Of a stretch of DNA of 64,000 bases, positions 56,110 through 64,000 are shown piece after piece. This DNA is from Sphingobacteriaceae bacterium (lineage in GTDB: Bacteria; Bacteroidota; Bacteroidia; UBA7662): positions 107,153-171,152 of the forward strand of contig JAUXNJ010000001.1 in assembly GCA_030682795.1 (NCBI GenBank), read 5' to 3'. Below the pieces are notes generated by a model. The model searched no databases, was not told where the DNA came from, and saw nothing but the letters and a program-made list of their open reading frames with translations. Each line of letters starts with the position of its first letter. Position 1 is the stretch's first letter. Made by a program: the position numbers and the translations under genes.

Positions 56110-57495
56110 ATGAATTACCGCATCGAAAAAGACACCATGGGCGAGGTGCAAGTACCTGCCGACAAATATTGGGGCGCACAAACCGAGCGCTCGCGTAACA
56201 ACTTTAAGATTGGTCCTGAGGCCAGCATGCCCAAGGAAATCATCCGCGCCTTTGCCTATTTGAAGAAGGCCGCGGCGCATGCCAACCACGATTTGGGCGT
56301 ATTAACGGCTGAAAAGCGCGACCTCATCAGCGGTGCTTGCGACGAGATTTTGGCAGGCAAACTCGATGGCGAATTCCCCTTGGTGATTTGGCAAACCGGC
56401 TCGGGCACGCAGAGCAATATGAATTGCAATGAGGTAATTGCCTACCGCGCGCACGTGATGTCGGGCGGCTCGCTGAACGACGAAAAAAAGGTGCTGCACC
56501 CCAACGACGATGTGAACAAATCGCAGAGTTCGAACGACACCTTCCCTACGGCCATGCACATTGCGGCTTATCAGCAAATTACGGAAGTGACTTTGCCGGG
56601 CATCCAAAAACTGCGTGATACCTTGGCTAAAAAGTCGGCCGATTTTAAAGACATCGTAAAAACGGGTCGCACCCACTTTATGGATGCCACGCCCTTGACA
56701 CTTGGTCAAGAATTTGGCGGCTATGTACAGCAGCTCGACAATGGCATGCGTGCTTTGCGCAACGCTTTGGAAATGGTGCGTGAATTGGCATTAGGTGGCA
56801 CAGCCGTAGGCACCGGCTTAAATGCCCCGAAAGGGTACGATGTGCTGGTAGCACAAAAGATTGCTGAGTTTACTGGTTGGCCATTTGTAACTGCTCCTAA
56901 TAAATTTGAAGCTTTGGCGGCCCATGATGCCATGGTAGAATTGAGCGGCGCCCTCAAGCGCGTGGCTGTGTCACTGATGAAAATTGCCAACGACATTCGC
57001 ATGTTGAGCAGTGGTCCCCGCTCGGGTATCGGTGAAATTGTAATTCCCGACAATGAACCTGGTTCATCGATCATGCCTGGTAAAGTAAATCCAACCCAAC
57101 CTGAGGCCATGACCATGGTCGCTGCACAAGTCATTGGCAACGATGTAGCGGTATCTATTGGTGGTAGCAATGGTCACTTTGAGCTCAACGTATTCAAGCC
57201 CGTGATTGCAGCCAACGTTTTGCAAAGCGCCCGTTTGATTGGGGATGCTTGTGTGTCGTTCAATGATAAATGTGCCGTAGGTATTGAGCCTAATCTGCCC
57301 ATCTTGCAGCGCCATCTTGAGAACTCCTTGATGTTGGTAACGGCTTTGAATCCACACATTGGCTATGAAAATGCTGCCAAAATCGCCAAAACTGCTCACA
57401 AAGAAGGAACCACCTTGCGTGAAGCCGCCATAGGCCTCGGCTTGGTAACCAATGAACAATTTGATGCTTGGGTAGATCCGAAGCAGATGATTTGA
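56110..57495 (+). CDS. fumC: Class II fumarate hydratase
   Basis: A 461-residue FumC that interconverts fumarate and malate in the TCA cycle. The signature [11 protein letters not shown] is at ~315-325 with the catalytic Ser on its flexible loop; [19 protein letters not shown] and [12 protein letters not shown] give the other active-site parts. The ATG at 56110 gives the normal N-terminus [16 protein letters not shown]; the earlier TTG is rejected. Class II enzymes are iron-independent, oxygen-stable homotetramers. Confidence 0.96.
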   Translation: MNYRIEKDTMGEVQVPADKYWGAQTERSRNNFKIGPEASMPKEIIRAFAYLKKAAAHANHDLGVLTAEKRDLISGACDEILAGKLDGEFPLVIWQTGSGTQSNMNCNEVIAYRAHVMSGGSLNDEKKVLHPNDDVNKSQSSNDTFPTAMHIAAYQQITEVTLPGIQKLRDTLAKKSADFKDIVKTGRTHFMDATPLTLGQEFGGYVQQLDNGMRALRNALEMVRELALGGTAVGTGLNAPKGYDVLVAQKIAEFTGWPFVTAPNKFEALAAHDAMVELSGALKRVAVSLMKIANDIRMLSSGPRSGIGEIVIPDNEPGSSIMPGKVNPTQPEAMTMVAAQVIGNDVAVSIGGSNGHFELNVFKPVIAANVLQSARLIGDACVSFNDKCAVGIEPNLPILQRHLENSLMLVTALNPHIGYENAAKIAKTAHKEGTTLREAAIGLGLVTNEQFDAWVDPKQMI

Positions 57496-57536
57496 GTTCA
57501 AGATACACACTCGCATTTCCTATGATCAGATAATAC

Positions 57537-57573
57537 ACAGCCCACCAAACATTTACTTTGGTGGGCTGTTTTA
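57537..57573 (+). terminator. Intrinsic terminator after fumC
   Basis: ACAGCCCACCAAA / TTTGGTGGGCTGT perfect 13-bp stem with a 7-base loop and a short T run, 42 bases after the fumC stop. Confidence 0.85.
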
Positions 57574-57591
57574 GTTTCAAAGCACAACAAG

Positions 57592-58050
57592 ATGGATCAG
57601 CAACGCAATAAAATCAACATCTTACGCAAAACAGCAGCGCGATTGGCCAATAGCGAGCATTACGCCTGGGGTCATATGGGTAGCTGCAATTGCGGTCATT
57701 TGGCGCAAGAAATAACGCAGTTGAGCAAGGCCGAAATTCATGCTTTTGCCATGCAGCGGTATGGCGATTGGAGCACCCAGGTGCGGGAATATTGCGTTGA
57801 TTCGGGCTTACCTATCGATTGGATTATTGAGCAGCTGTTGAAAGAAGGGTTCAGCACACGTGAGCTGCATGAGTTAGAATGGCTCGAAAACGACCAAGTG
57901 CTGAAGTATTTAGAAGGCGGCAAGCGTTGGTTGGCCCGCAACAAGCGCGAAGACGTAGTGGCATACATGGACGCCTGGGCCAATATGCTCGAAGGCGAAA
58001 TGTTGCTAGAAAACTTACAAGAAGCGGTAAATCCAGTTCTATACTCCTAA
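57592..58050 (+). CDS. Conserved protein of unknown function with CxC motif
   Basis: A 152-residue mostly helical cytosolic protein. It has a CNC motif in SCNCGHLAQE near residue 32 and an HxxxMGxC approach that could bind a metal, plus an acidic C-terminal helix (EDVVAYMDAWANMLEGEMLL). No family is assigned. It stands alone between the fumC terminator and its own terminator. Confidence 0.65.
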   Translation: MDQQRNKINILRKTAARLANSEHYAWGHMGSCNCGHLAQEITQLSKAEIHAFAMQRYGDWSTQVREYCVDSGLPIDWIIEQLLKEGFSTRELHELEWLENDQVLKYLEGGKRWLARNKREDVVAYMDAWANMLEGEMLLENLQEAVNPVLYS

Positions 58051-58054
58051 AAAG

Positions 58055-58083
58055 CCAAGAGCCAAATTAAGCTTTTGGTTTTT
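58055..58083 (+). terminator. Terminator after the 152-residue gene
   Basis: CCAAGAGC / GCTTTTGG (8 bp, one G-U pair), loop of 8 bases, then TTTTT, 5 bases after the stop at 58050. Confidence 0.7.
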
Positions 58084-58143
58084 AGTCACATTGCTTTTTC
58101 ATTCCTGCTGAATTAACGAACTTTAAGCCTTTAATTTAGGTGT

Positions 58144-61100
58144 ATGTCGTTGAGGCGGTTTTTTATTTTTTTAATTGGATTTTTTGCGGCTTTAGTAAAT
58201 ACGGCCGCACAAACACAGTTATCAATTCACAATTTTCAAGATGTAGCTACAGCTAGCAGTGTGGCGGCCAATCTGCAAGTTTCGGCGGTGAGTGTATCAT
58301 CAGGCACCCTTGGTTATCAAAACGGTACTGATGATGGGGGTACAAAAATAGGTAACAGCTCAAGTTGGAACCAGGGCAATTTCAATCTCACAGGAAAGTA
58401 CCTGGAATTTAGCATTAGCCCATTAAATAGCTACACCTTAGCATTAAGTACATTATCCTTTCGTTTTGGAAGAACTTCAAGTGGACCAACAGCCGTAACA
58501 ATTGCCTGGAGTGACGATGGTTTTGACCAAAACATCCAATATTTGATAGATAGTGGCATTGTAAGTAGCACGAATGAAAACGCTTTAAATGCCTTTTCTT
58601 TAACTAGCAACCTGCCTGGCTCTAGCAGCAATGCTATCAGCATCCGAATCTGGGGTCATAACGCCAGCAGCACTGGCAATCTACGGTTCAATAACTTTCG
58701 GCTTTTTGGCACCCTAACAGCACCTCCTCCGGTACTAAGTTTACAGCCAGCTTTGCTCACTGGCTTGAACACGGATACCTCCAGAGCTTCATCAAGTCGA
58801 AGTTTCCAGTTAGGTGGCAATCACTTTACTACAGCTGGTCAAATATTATTAGATGCCACTGGCACCGCCTATGAACTTTCAAGCAACAACAGCAGCTTCA
58901 GTAATCAACTTTCGATTACACATGGCATAGGGGCTTTAGCGGCCCAAACGTTATACGTTCGCCTTAAATCGGGTTTGGCGGTCGGCACCTATAACCAAAA
59001 TATTGCCATCAGCGGCGGTGGGGCACCAGCTTTGCAGTTACAAATGCAAGGTAACGTGAGTTTGCCCGTGGTGGCGAGTGCAGTTGGTGGTAGTTTACGT
59101 TTGAGCATCGACAGTTTAGTTTTTGGTACTGTAAACGAACTGCAGCGCGATAGCGGCTTTGTAACGCTTTACAATGAAGGGGGAAGCAGTTTAAGTGGGC
59201 GTATCCTCAGCTTCCACATCTACAACCATAAACCATTTTGGACACCAGATTCGGTATTTAGCATTGCCGCTGGAGACAGTTTACGCCTCAAAATCTACTT
59301 CCAACCACGCCACAACATTCTCAACAAAGGTGTTTTGGTGGTAGATGTGCGCACCGGCACCGGACCTAAAACCATTCAATTACGCGGTCAAGGCAGCTAC
59401 AGTAGAGCCTACTATAGCAGCACCCAAAACTTGGAAGGGGCAGCCCTTACGACCGCACTTCGTACCCTAACAGGGAGTCCTTACACACAAATTGGCTACA
59501 GCACTACGGTGAGCGCTCGTCACCGGATGTTTTACATTATTGACAACTGGAAGGTCAATGGCCGCGACCCAGCCCACAACGAAGGGTTTAAAAACGAATG
59601 TGTTTATACGGGCCGGTTTATTTCCTACAACAGTGAAATCGGAACGGGCACTTTGAACAATTCACCCTATCTAATGAATACGGAGCATACCTGGCCTCAG
59701 AGTCAGGGTGCCGACCCAGAACCTATGAAAAGTGATCTCCACCACTTGTTCATAACCGATGGTGCCACCAATTCAGCACGAGGCAACAAACCTTTGGGTT
59801 GGGTAAGTTCACCTACACTCACCTATACAGGAGGCAGCAAGGCTAACAGTGTAGTTTTTGAGCCTCGCGATGTACATAAAGGGGCAGCGGCTCGTGCGCT
59901 TTTGTATTTTGCCATGCGCTATGGCAATTTGGGAACCACCAATCTTGGCTTCATTGCTCCATATGAAGCCGATTTACGTGAATGGCATGCCCTGTACCCA
60001 CCTACGGCCATCGACCGAAAGCGCAATGATGATGTACAAACCTACCAGCTCAATCGCAATCCTTTTGTAGACTATCCGCAATTGCTCGACCGCATTGCAG
60101 ACATTGCGGGAGGATCTTCAACACCGGTATTAAGGGGATTTTATGTGCCTGACAGCTTGATTGGCGGCAAAATTTCGCAGGGCCAAGCACGCAGCTATCA
60201 GCTGCCTGTGGTGAACACTGGCAATCAAAACATCACGCTCAGCAATATCAGTGTTACGGGCAGCGGCCTAACCTATGGAGGAACCTCTGGCACAACCTTA
60301 GCCCCTGGAGAACGCATATTGCTATCGGTTGAAATGAATTTTGCAAGCACCAATTCGGTCAGTGGTCATTTACAGTTTAATACCGACGTTGCTGGCCGGA
60401 CCAGTGTAGTAGTGCCACTTCAAATCACAATAGAACGAAGCAGATGGAACGGCACTGGCAACTGGACTCAGCAAGCCAATTGGAACAATGGATTTGTACC
60501 CGTAAGCAGCTCTCAGCCACTTATCGAAAGTGGGAGCGCGCAATTGAACGATACCCTATCGGTTACACTGCTAGAAGTAGCCAGCGGCGCAAGCCTACAA
60601 ATCAATGGCCAAGGCGGCATACGTACCTCTGGCAATTTAATCAACAACGGCAGTATCATTATTGAGGCAGATGGCTCCCTTCGGCCAGGAAACAATGCCT
60701 CAGTGCTCGGTAATGGCAGTTATGCAGTAAAGCGCAATGGACAAAGCAGCAATTTACGCATCAACTTTTGGAGCAGTCCGGTTGAAAACGCCAACCTTGC
60801 CACCACCTTTCCAGCCGCCAATCCCCTCGACATTCGCCAATTTGACCCTGGTAACAATACAGTAGCTGCTTGGCAGGTGGCTAGTGGCACCATGACAGCC
60901 GGCAGGGGATACACAGTGGCCGGTGCGGGTGCAGTCACCTTTAATGGTAAAATCCACCACGGTGAATATATCCCCGTAAGTACCAATGGTACCACCTCGG
61001 GCTGGTATTTAATAGGAAATCCTTACCCTGCACCCTTGGATGCAGATGCTTTTTTAGCCTTTAATGGCCCAGCAGGTACCCAAGCCATCGGTGGGTCGCT

Positions 61101-62019
61101 GTATTTTTGGGCACAGCAGCAAAATGCAACTGGCAGTAATTTTTCGAACGGCGATTATGCCATTTGGGCGGGTGGCACTGGCACTGCGGGCTCAGGCTCC
61201 AATTTAGGAAGCCAAACGCCCTCAGGACAAATTGCAAGCGGACAAGGCTTTTTTGTTAGTGATGGAGGCATTCCTGCGAGCCTACAAGTGATTATAAAGA
61301 ACGATATGCGTAGCAGCAGTCGTAATGGCCAGTTTTTCCGTACAGGGGGGCCTGTTGGTCGTCTGTGGCTCAAAGCGCTTGGCGAAAATCAAACCTTCAG
61401 TCAGCTCGCCATCGTACTTCGTGACGATGCCACAGCTGGCTTTGATCCCCAATTTGATGCTCCTAGATTAGCTACTGGTGCAGGATTAGCTTTTTCCTCT
61501 GAATGGGGTGGCAGTCCATTCGCCATACAAGCCCTACCCTGGCCTATACATGAACAAGAAATACCGCTGCACTTACAATTGGCTGCCGGAACGCTGGTGA
61601 CTTTAGCATTGGATTCCTTGGCGGGCATCGACAGTAACGTGGGCATCTACCTGGAAGATCGCGCAAAAAATCGTTTTTTCAATCTGCGACAAGATAGTCT
61701 TATTTTCAGGCCCTCCGCTGGACCACATGCCAATCGCTTTTTTCTGCACTTACGTAAACAAAACATCAGTACAAGCATCGAGAAACTCCATTCTACCGAT
61801 TCAGAGATAGAAATATATGCGCACCAAAAAAGGCTTTATTTTAATGCTCTTCCGGTAGATGCCACCGTTCAGGTATACAATGTAGCTGGACAGCTCATTC
61901 ACCAACACCGCCCTCAAGCAGCGCAGTATGAAATGGCACTCCCAGAGGGCGGTCGTCAGATTTGGATGGTGCGGGTGATCAGTAGTCAAGGCAGTTTGAG
62001 CCGCAAGCTGCTAGACTAG
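58144..62019 (+). CDS. Secreted endonuclease I family protein with T9SS type A sorting domain
   Basis: A 1291-residue exported protein. A signal peptide ends near residue 23. An N-terminal jelly-roll-like region (~25-200), a choice-of-anchor D-type beta domain (~290-420), and then the endonuclease I (EndA/NucM) catalytic domain (~430-660) with His515 in NTEHTWPQSQG and DLHHLFITDGATNSARGN. This His-Me finger domain cleaves DNA/RNA. A further anchor D-type domain, a carbohydrate/adhesin-like beta region (~760-1190), and a C-terminal T9SS type A sorting domain follow (ends RKLLD). Shared CTAG bases make its stop overlap that of the convergent peroxiredoxin-like gene. Nutrient scavenging or biofilm DNA degradation is likely. 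Confidence 0.87.
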   Translation: MSLRRFFIFLIGFFAALVNTAAQTQLSIHNFQDVATASSVAANLQVSAVSVSSGTLGYQNGTDDGGTKIGNSSSWNQGNFNLTGKYLEFSISPLNSYTLALSTLSFRFGRTSSGPTAVTIAWSDDGFDQNIQYLIDSGIVSSTNENALNAFSLTSNLPGSSSNAISIRIWGHNASSTGNLRFNNFRLFGTLTAPPPVLSLQPALLTGLNTDTSRASSSRSFQLGGNHFTTAGQILLDATGTAYELSSNNSSFSNQLSITHGIGALAAQTLYVRLKSGLAVGTYNQNIAISGGGAPALQLQMQGNVSLPVVASAVGGSLRLSIDSLVFGTVNELQRDSGFVTLYNEGGSSLSGRILSFHIYNHKPFWTPDSVFSIAAGDSLRLKIYFQPRHNILNKGVLVVDVRTGTGPKTIQLRGQGSYSRAYYSSTQNLEGAALTTALRTLTGSPYTQIGYSTTVSARHRMFYIIDNWKVNGRDPAHNEGFKNECVYTGRFISYNSEIGTGTLNNSPYLMNTEHTWPQSQGADPEPMKSDLHHLFITDGATNSARGNKPLGWVSSPTLTYTGGSKANSVVFEPRDVHKGAAARALLYFAMRYGNLGTTNLGFIAPYEADLREWHALYPPTAIDRKRNDDVQTYQLNRNPFVDYPQLLDRIADIAGGSSTPVLRGFYVPDSLIGGKISQGQARSYQLPVVNTGNQNITLSNISVTGSGLTYGGTSGTTLAPGERILLSVEMNFASTNSVSGHLQFNTDVAGRTSVVVPLQITIERSRWNGTGNWTQQANWNNGFVPVSSSQPLIESGSAQLNDTLSVTLLEVASGASLQINGQGGIRTSGNLINNGSIIIEADGSLRPGNNASVLGNGSYAVKRNGQSSNLRINFWSSPVENANLATTFPAANPLDIRQFDPGNNTVAAWQVASGTMTAGRGYTVAGAGAVTFNGKIHHGEYIPVSTNGTTSGWYLIGNPYPAPLDADAFLAFNGPAGTQAIGGSLYFWAQQQNATGSNFSNGDYAIWAGGTGTAGSGSNLGSQTPSGQIASGQGFFVSDGGIPASLQVIIKNDMRSSSRNGQFFRTGGPVGRLWLKALGENQTFSQLAIVLRDDATAGFDPQFDAPRLATGAGLAFSSEWGGSPFAIQALPWPIHEQEIPLHLQLAAGTLVTLALDSLAGIDSNVGIYLEDRAKNRFFNLRQDSLIFRPSAGPHANRFFLHLRKQNISTSIEKLHSTDSEIEIYAHQKRLYFNALPVDATVQVYNVAGQLIHQHRPQAAQYEMALPEGGRQIWMVRVISSQGSLSRKLLD

Positions 62020-62615
62020 CTCTTTTTCCACTTGATGGTGCAGCCCACGGCCTTGGTATTGCCGTGGCGTACATAAGTACCTTCCATCAAATCTTGCAAG
62101 GCATCCTCGGCGTAACGCTGTGATACCCGATCGGGATACTCGGTATTATCGTCTATGGCGCCGATGTAACGCACCATCAAGCCTTCTGCTTCTTTATTCA
62201 AAATGTAAACGTGCGGGGTTCGGGTAGCTCCATAATCTTTGGCCACACCTTGGTCCTCGTCTACCAAATACGGGAAAGTGTAGCCGTATTTTTTCGCACG
62301 CTTTTTCATTTCCTCAAACGAATCCTGTGGCTGTTGGTCGGGATCGTTTGGGTTTAAAGCGATTACCGGGTAGCCCAAGGGCTTGTACTTTTTATCGAGG
62401 TCGATAATGCGCTGCTCATAGGCCTGCGACCAAGGGCAATGATTGCAGGTAAAAATTACAATGAAGCCTTTGGCCTCTTTGTATTGACTCATCGATACCT
62501 TTTTGCCATCAATGTTTTTGAGCTTAAAGTCGCGGGCCTTATCGCCTGTTTTGTACTGCGCTGCGGCGCCAAAGCTGATGAGAAAGGCCACCAAGGCCAG
62601 GGAAAACTGTTTCAT
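62016..62615 (-). CDS. Thioredoxin-fold redoxin (AhpC/TSA-like), exported
   Basis: A 199-residue exported protein. Signal peptide ends FGAAAQ near residue 20. The redoxin domain has CNHC at 57-60 (FTCNHCPWSQAYE), like the peroxiredoxin-like/redoxin subfamily with a CxxC rather than the PxxxTxxC of true peroxiredoxins; hence oxidoreductase rather than peroxidase is more likely. Its ATG overlaps the stop of the upstream TlpA-type gene (ATGA), so the two redox proteins are made together. Confidence 0.88.
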   Translation of the reverse strand: MKQFSLALVAFLISFGAAAQYKTGDKARDFKLKNIDGKKVSMSQYKEAKGFIVIFTCNHCPWSQAYEQRIIDLDKKYKPLGYPVIALNPNDPDQQPQDSFEEMKKRAKKYGYTFPYLVDEDQGVAKDYGATRTPHVYILNKEAEGLMVRYIGAIDDNTEYPDRVSQRYAEDALQDLMEGTYVRHGNTKAVGCTIKWKKS

Positions 62616-63091
62616 GGTGATTGAGATTTTATTTGTTGAACATATTTATACAGATCGGCTTCGCTGAGTTGGCCTTCATAAAAAAGGCGTTTGCCTTTGT
62701 AAAGGAAGAGGGTAGCGGGGATGGAGCCGCTCCAACGGGGTTCCACGCGGTCGATCCATTGATTTGGATCGCCACCATCAAGCAGCAAAACTGTAGCAGT
62801 GAGCTTGCGTTTTTTGACGAAAGGGACTACCCTTTTTTGAAGTTGCGAAGGAAAATCGAGACTCACCAGTATCACCTTCAGGGGTTTGTCGTGGTGGTTG
62901 CGTTGCAATTTTTCGAAATGTGGCAATTCTTGCACGCAGGGACCGCACCAGGTGGCCCAAAAATTTACCACCCGCAGGGTATCATCTCGTTTGGCGAGCA
63001 GTGCATACAAATCGGCCTGTTTGATGATGGGGATGTTTTGGGCCTGCAGCACCGAAGTGCTAAGCAAAAGAAGCAGAAAAAGGCTGCGCAT
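62612..63091 (-). CDS. TlpA/ResA-type thioredoxin protein, exported
   Basis: A 159-residue exported thioredoxin-fold protein. Signal peptide MRSLFLLLLLSTSVLQA precedes the domain with WCGPC at 48-52 (C49, C52 active-site cysteines). The fold continues with LKVILVSLDFPSQLQ, as in TlpA/ResA. It probably reduces disulfides, for example in cytochrome c maturation. It is coupled to the redoxin gene downstream by a 4-base overlap. Confidence 0.9.
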   Translation of the reverse strand: MRSLFLLLLLSTSVLQAQNIPIIKQADLYALLAKRDDTLRVVNFWATWCGPCVQELPHFEKLQRNHHDKPLKVILVSLDFPSQLQKRVVPFVKKRKLTATVLLLDGGDPNQWIDRVEPRWSGSIPATLFLYKGKRLFYEGQLSEADLYKYVQQIKSQSP

Positions 63092-63176
63092 CTATAAATA
63101 ACGCCAAAATGCCTCAAAAGTGCAAGTCGGATGCTGGTTTTAGGTTATTTGTAGCCTCCATCCTTAAAACAAATGC

Positions 63177-63794
63177 CTAAAGTTGAAAATGCACTTGCAG
63201 CTGCGCGTTGATTTTTTCTGTAAGCAAGTTCACCAACACCGGATCCATAAAGGCAAAATCGTCGGCAATTTGCAGAACCTCGAGGGGTGGCAGTTGAAGA
63301 CCGGGGAACTGACTGTGCAGCTTACCGCGCTGCTTGTGCTCCATTACCAGCACCAAATCGGCCCAGCGGAGATCCCCCTCCGCTACTTTACGGTCGCTTT
63401 TGGGACTCAAACCTGCTGATCGGATGCTGAAACGAGCGTCATTTTTGAAAATGGCCTCAGCGGTGCGACTTCGTTTTTTGTTTCTGCCGCAGAGCACCAA
63501 TACATTCGGCCGGTGCCGGTGCTCCATGTTGGATGCGATTGTTTCGGAAACAGCGACAGACCTGGCAGCCTTGGGCTTCGGCGCCGCAACCCCTTTGCTA
63601 TTGGCGGTATTAACCACTCCCACTTCCACACCAAAAGTTTGCAGCACTTGATTCACCTTGTCGAGCCGAACACTTGGCTTTCCTCGTTCTAACTCACGTA
63701 AAAAACGCAGGCCAACGCCTACTTGCTGAGCAAAGGCAGGCTGCGTTAAACCCAGCTCAGCCCGTTTGGCTTTGATGAAGTCGGAGATATTCAT
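63177..63794 (-). CDS. HipB-type HTH fused to protein-tyrosine-phosphatase-like domain
   Basis: A 205-residue two-domain protein. Residues 1-62 are an XRE/HipB (y4mF-type) DNA-binding domain with ELGLTQPAFAQQVGVG and the RELERGKPSVRLDKV hallmark. After a linker (~63-95) rich in Ala/Pro/Lys, residues 96-205 match the predicted phosphatase family COG4551: the P-loop C102-x5-R108-S (CGRNKKRS), RWADLVLVMEHK, and DDFAFMDP. The catalytic Cys and Arg are intact. No HipA kinase is downstream in the window; the sequence to the right edge is not visible past 64000. The fusion is seen; its function is inferred. Confidence 0.85.
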   Translation of the reverse strand: MNISDFIKAKRAELGLTQPAFAQQVGVGLRFLRELERGKPSVRLDKVNQVLQTFGVEVGVVNTANSKGVAAPKPKAARSVAVSETIASNMEHRHRPNVLVLCGRNKKRSRTAEAIFKNDARFSIRSAGLSPKSDRKVAEGDLRWADLVLVMEHKQRGKLHSQFPGLQLPPLEVLQIADDFAFMDPVLVNLLTEKINAQLQVHFQL

Positions 63795-63799
63795 GACAA

Positions 63800-63813
63800 T
63801 ACCTTTTAGGGTA
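63800..63813 (-). promoter_or_regulatory. Candidate operator before the HipB-phosphatase gene
   Basis: TACC-N6-GGTA, 5 bases upstream of the start codon. It recalls the TATCC-N8-GGATA operators of E. coli HipB but has only 4-bp arms. Autoregulation is plausible for this class of protein. Confidence 0.3.
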
Positions 63814-63892
63814 CAAGTAACACAATTTATTTTAATCTGTATGATTATGAGCCGACGCTATGGGAGTGTTCACTAAACTGTGTCAAAGGTAA

Positions 63893-63938
63893 TGAGCGGT
63901 AGCCTTCCGGGGGGTACCCCCCGGAAGGCTACCGCTCA
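63893..63938. repeat. 46-bp perfect palindrome
   Basis: The 23 bases from 63893 to 63915 are the exact reverse complement of 63916-63938, with no loop, centred on GGTACC. It is far richer in G and C than its surroundings. No T run follows on either side, so it does not look like an intrinsic terminator. It sits 99 bases upstream of the HipB-phosphatase start. Confidence 0.95.
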
Positions 63939-64000
63939 AATTTATGGATTTGTAGCCGCTCCCCAAATATTATGTTAAGCTGGGTCAAGGTTTGCCCCCA

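Overview
The window comes from a Bacteroidota chromosome, most like the Saprospirales/Chitinophagales side of the phylum. Four things point there: type IX secretion C-terminal sorting domains on three large exported proteins (27499, 35285, 58144); Bacteroidota-type -7 promoter elements (TAnnTTTG) in front of several genes; a DUF4270 lipoprotein next to a half-length glycogen-synthase-like protein, panC and panD; and many exported proteins with short N-terminal leaders. Genes are dense and base composition looks uniform. I see no rRNA, tRNA, CRISPR array, prophage or complete insertion sequence. No gene-free stretch exceeds 300 bases. The species cannot be named from this sequence alone.

Layout. 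1-9.1 kb: a cut-off flavoprotein, a TIGR01777 epimerase, then a minus-strand run (3HCDH-like protein, lipoprotein alpha-amylase, lipoprotein amidohydrolase, NlpC/P60 peptidase, TlpA-like protein), plus RidA and a WG-repeat protein. 9.1-16.1 kb: phosphoribosyltransferase, EttA, a TPR plus predicted beta-barrel protein with a small partner, and a GNAT enzyme. 16.1-20.6 kb: TrmH, a methyltransferase, a TetR regulator, then prs-rplY-pth. 20.6-31.2 kb: glmS, DUF4270 and the GT5-like protein on minus, divergent from panC-panD-LPG_synthase_TM-rfaE2-T9SS protein-rmuC on plus. 31.2-31.5 kb: a gap with phased direct repeats, a promoter-like box and a terminator, a possible small RNA. 31.5-42.4 kb: a TerB-DnaJ protein, a polytopic membrane protein, an M3 peptidase, a haem-motif T9SS protein, an FAH-family enzyme, an enoyl-CoA hydratase, a PAP2-like protein, rpoN and asnS.

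42.4-55 kb is the bioenergetic part. A proton-pumping-type rhodopsin (D98/T102/E109, Lys235) lies a few kilobases before a seven-gene V/A-type ATPase operon, with an EamA transporter, two conserved unknowns and gltX between them. The ATPase membrane ring protein keeps residues that match the sodium ligands of Enterococcus hirae NtpK, and the operon has no recognisable C, F or G subunit. This suggests, but does not prove, a cell with light-driven proton pumping beside a sodium-coupled rotary ATPase.

55-64 kb: an enoyl-CoA hydratase, fumC, a conserved unknown, a 1291-residue secreted endonuclease I family protein, two thioredoxin-fold proteins, and a HipB-type DNA-binding domain fused to a tyrosine-phosphatase-like domain. 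Near the right edge is a perfect 46-bp palindrome beside a sequence that may be an insertion-sequence end. The most unusual items are the HipB-phosphatase fusion, the palindrome, the candidate RNA locus, and the rhodopsin with sodium-type V-ATPase.
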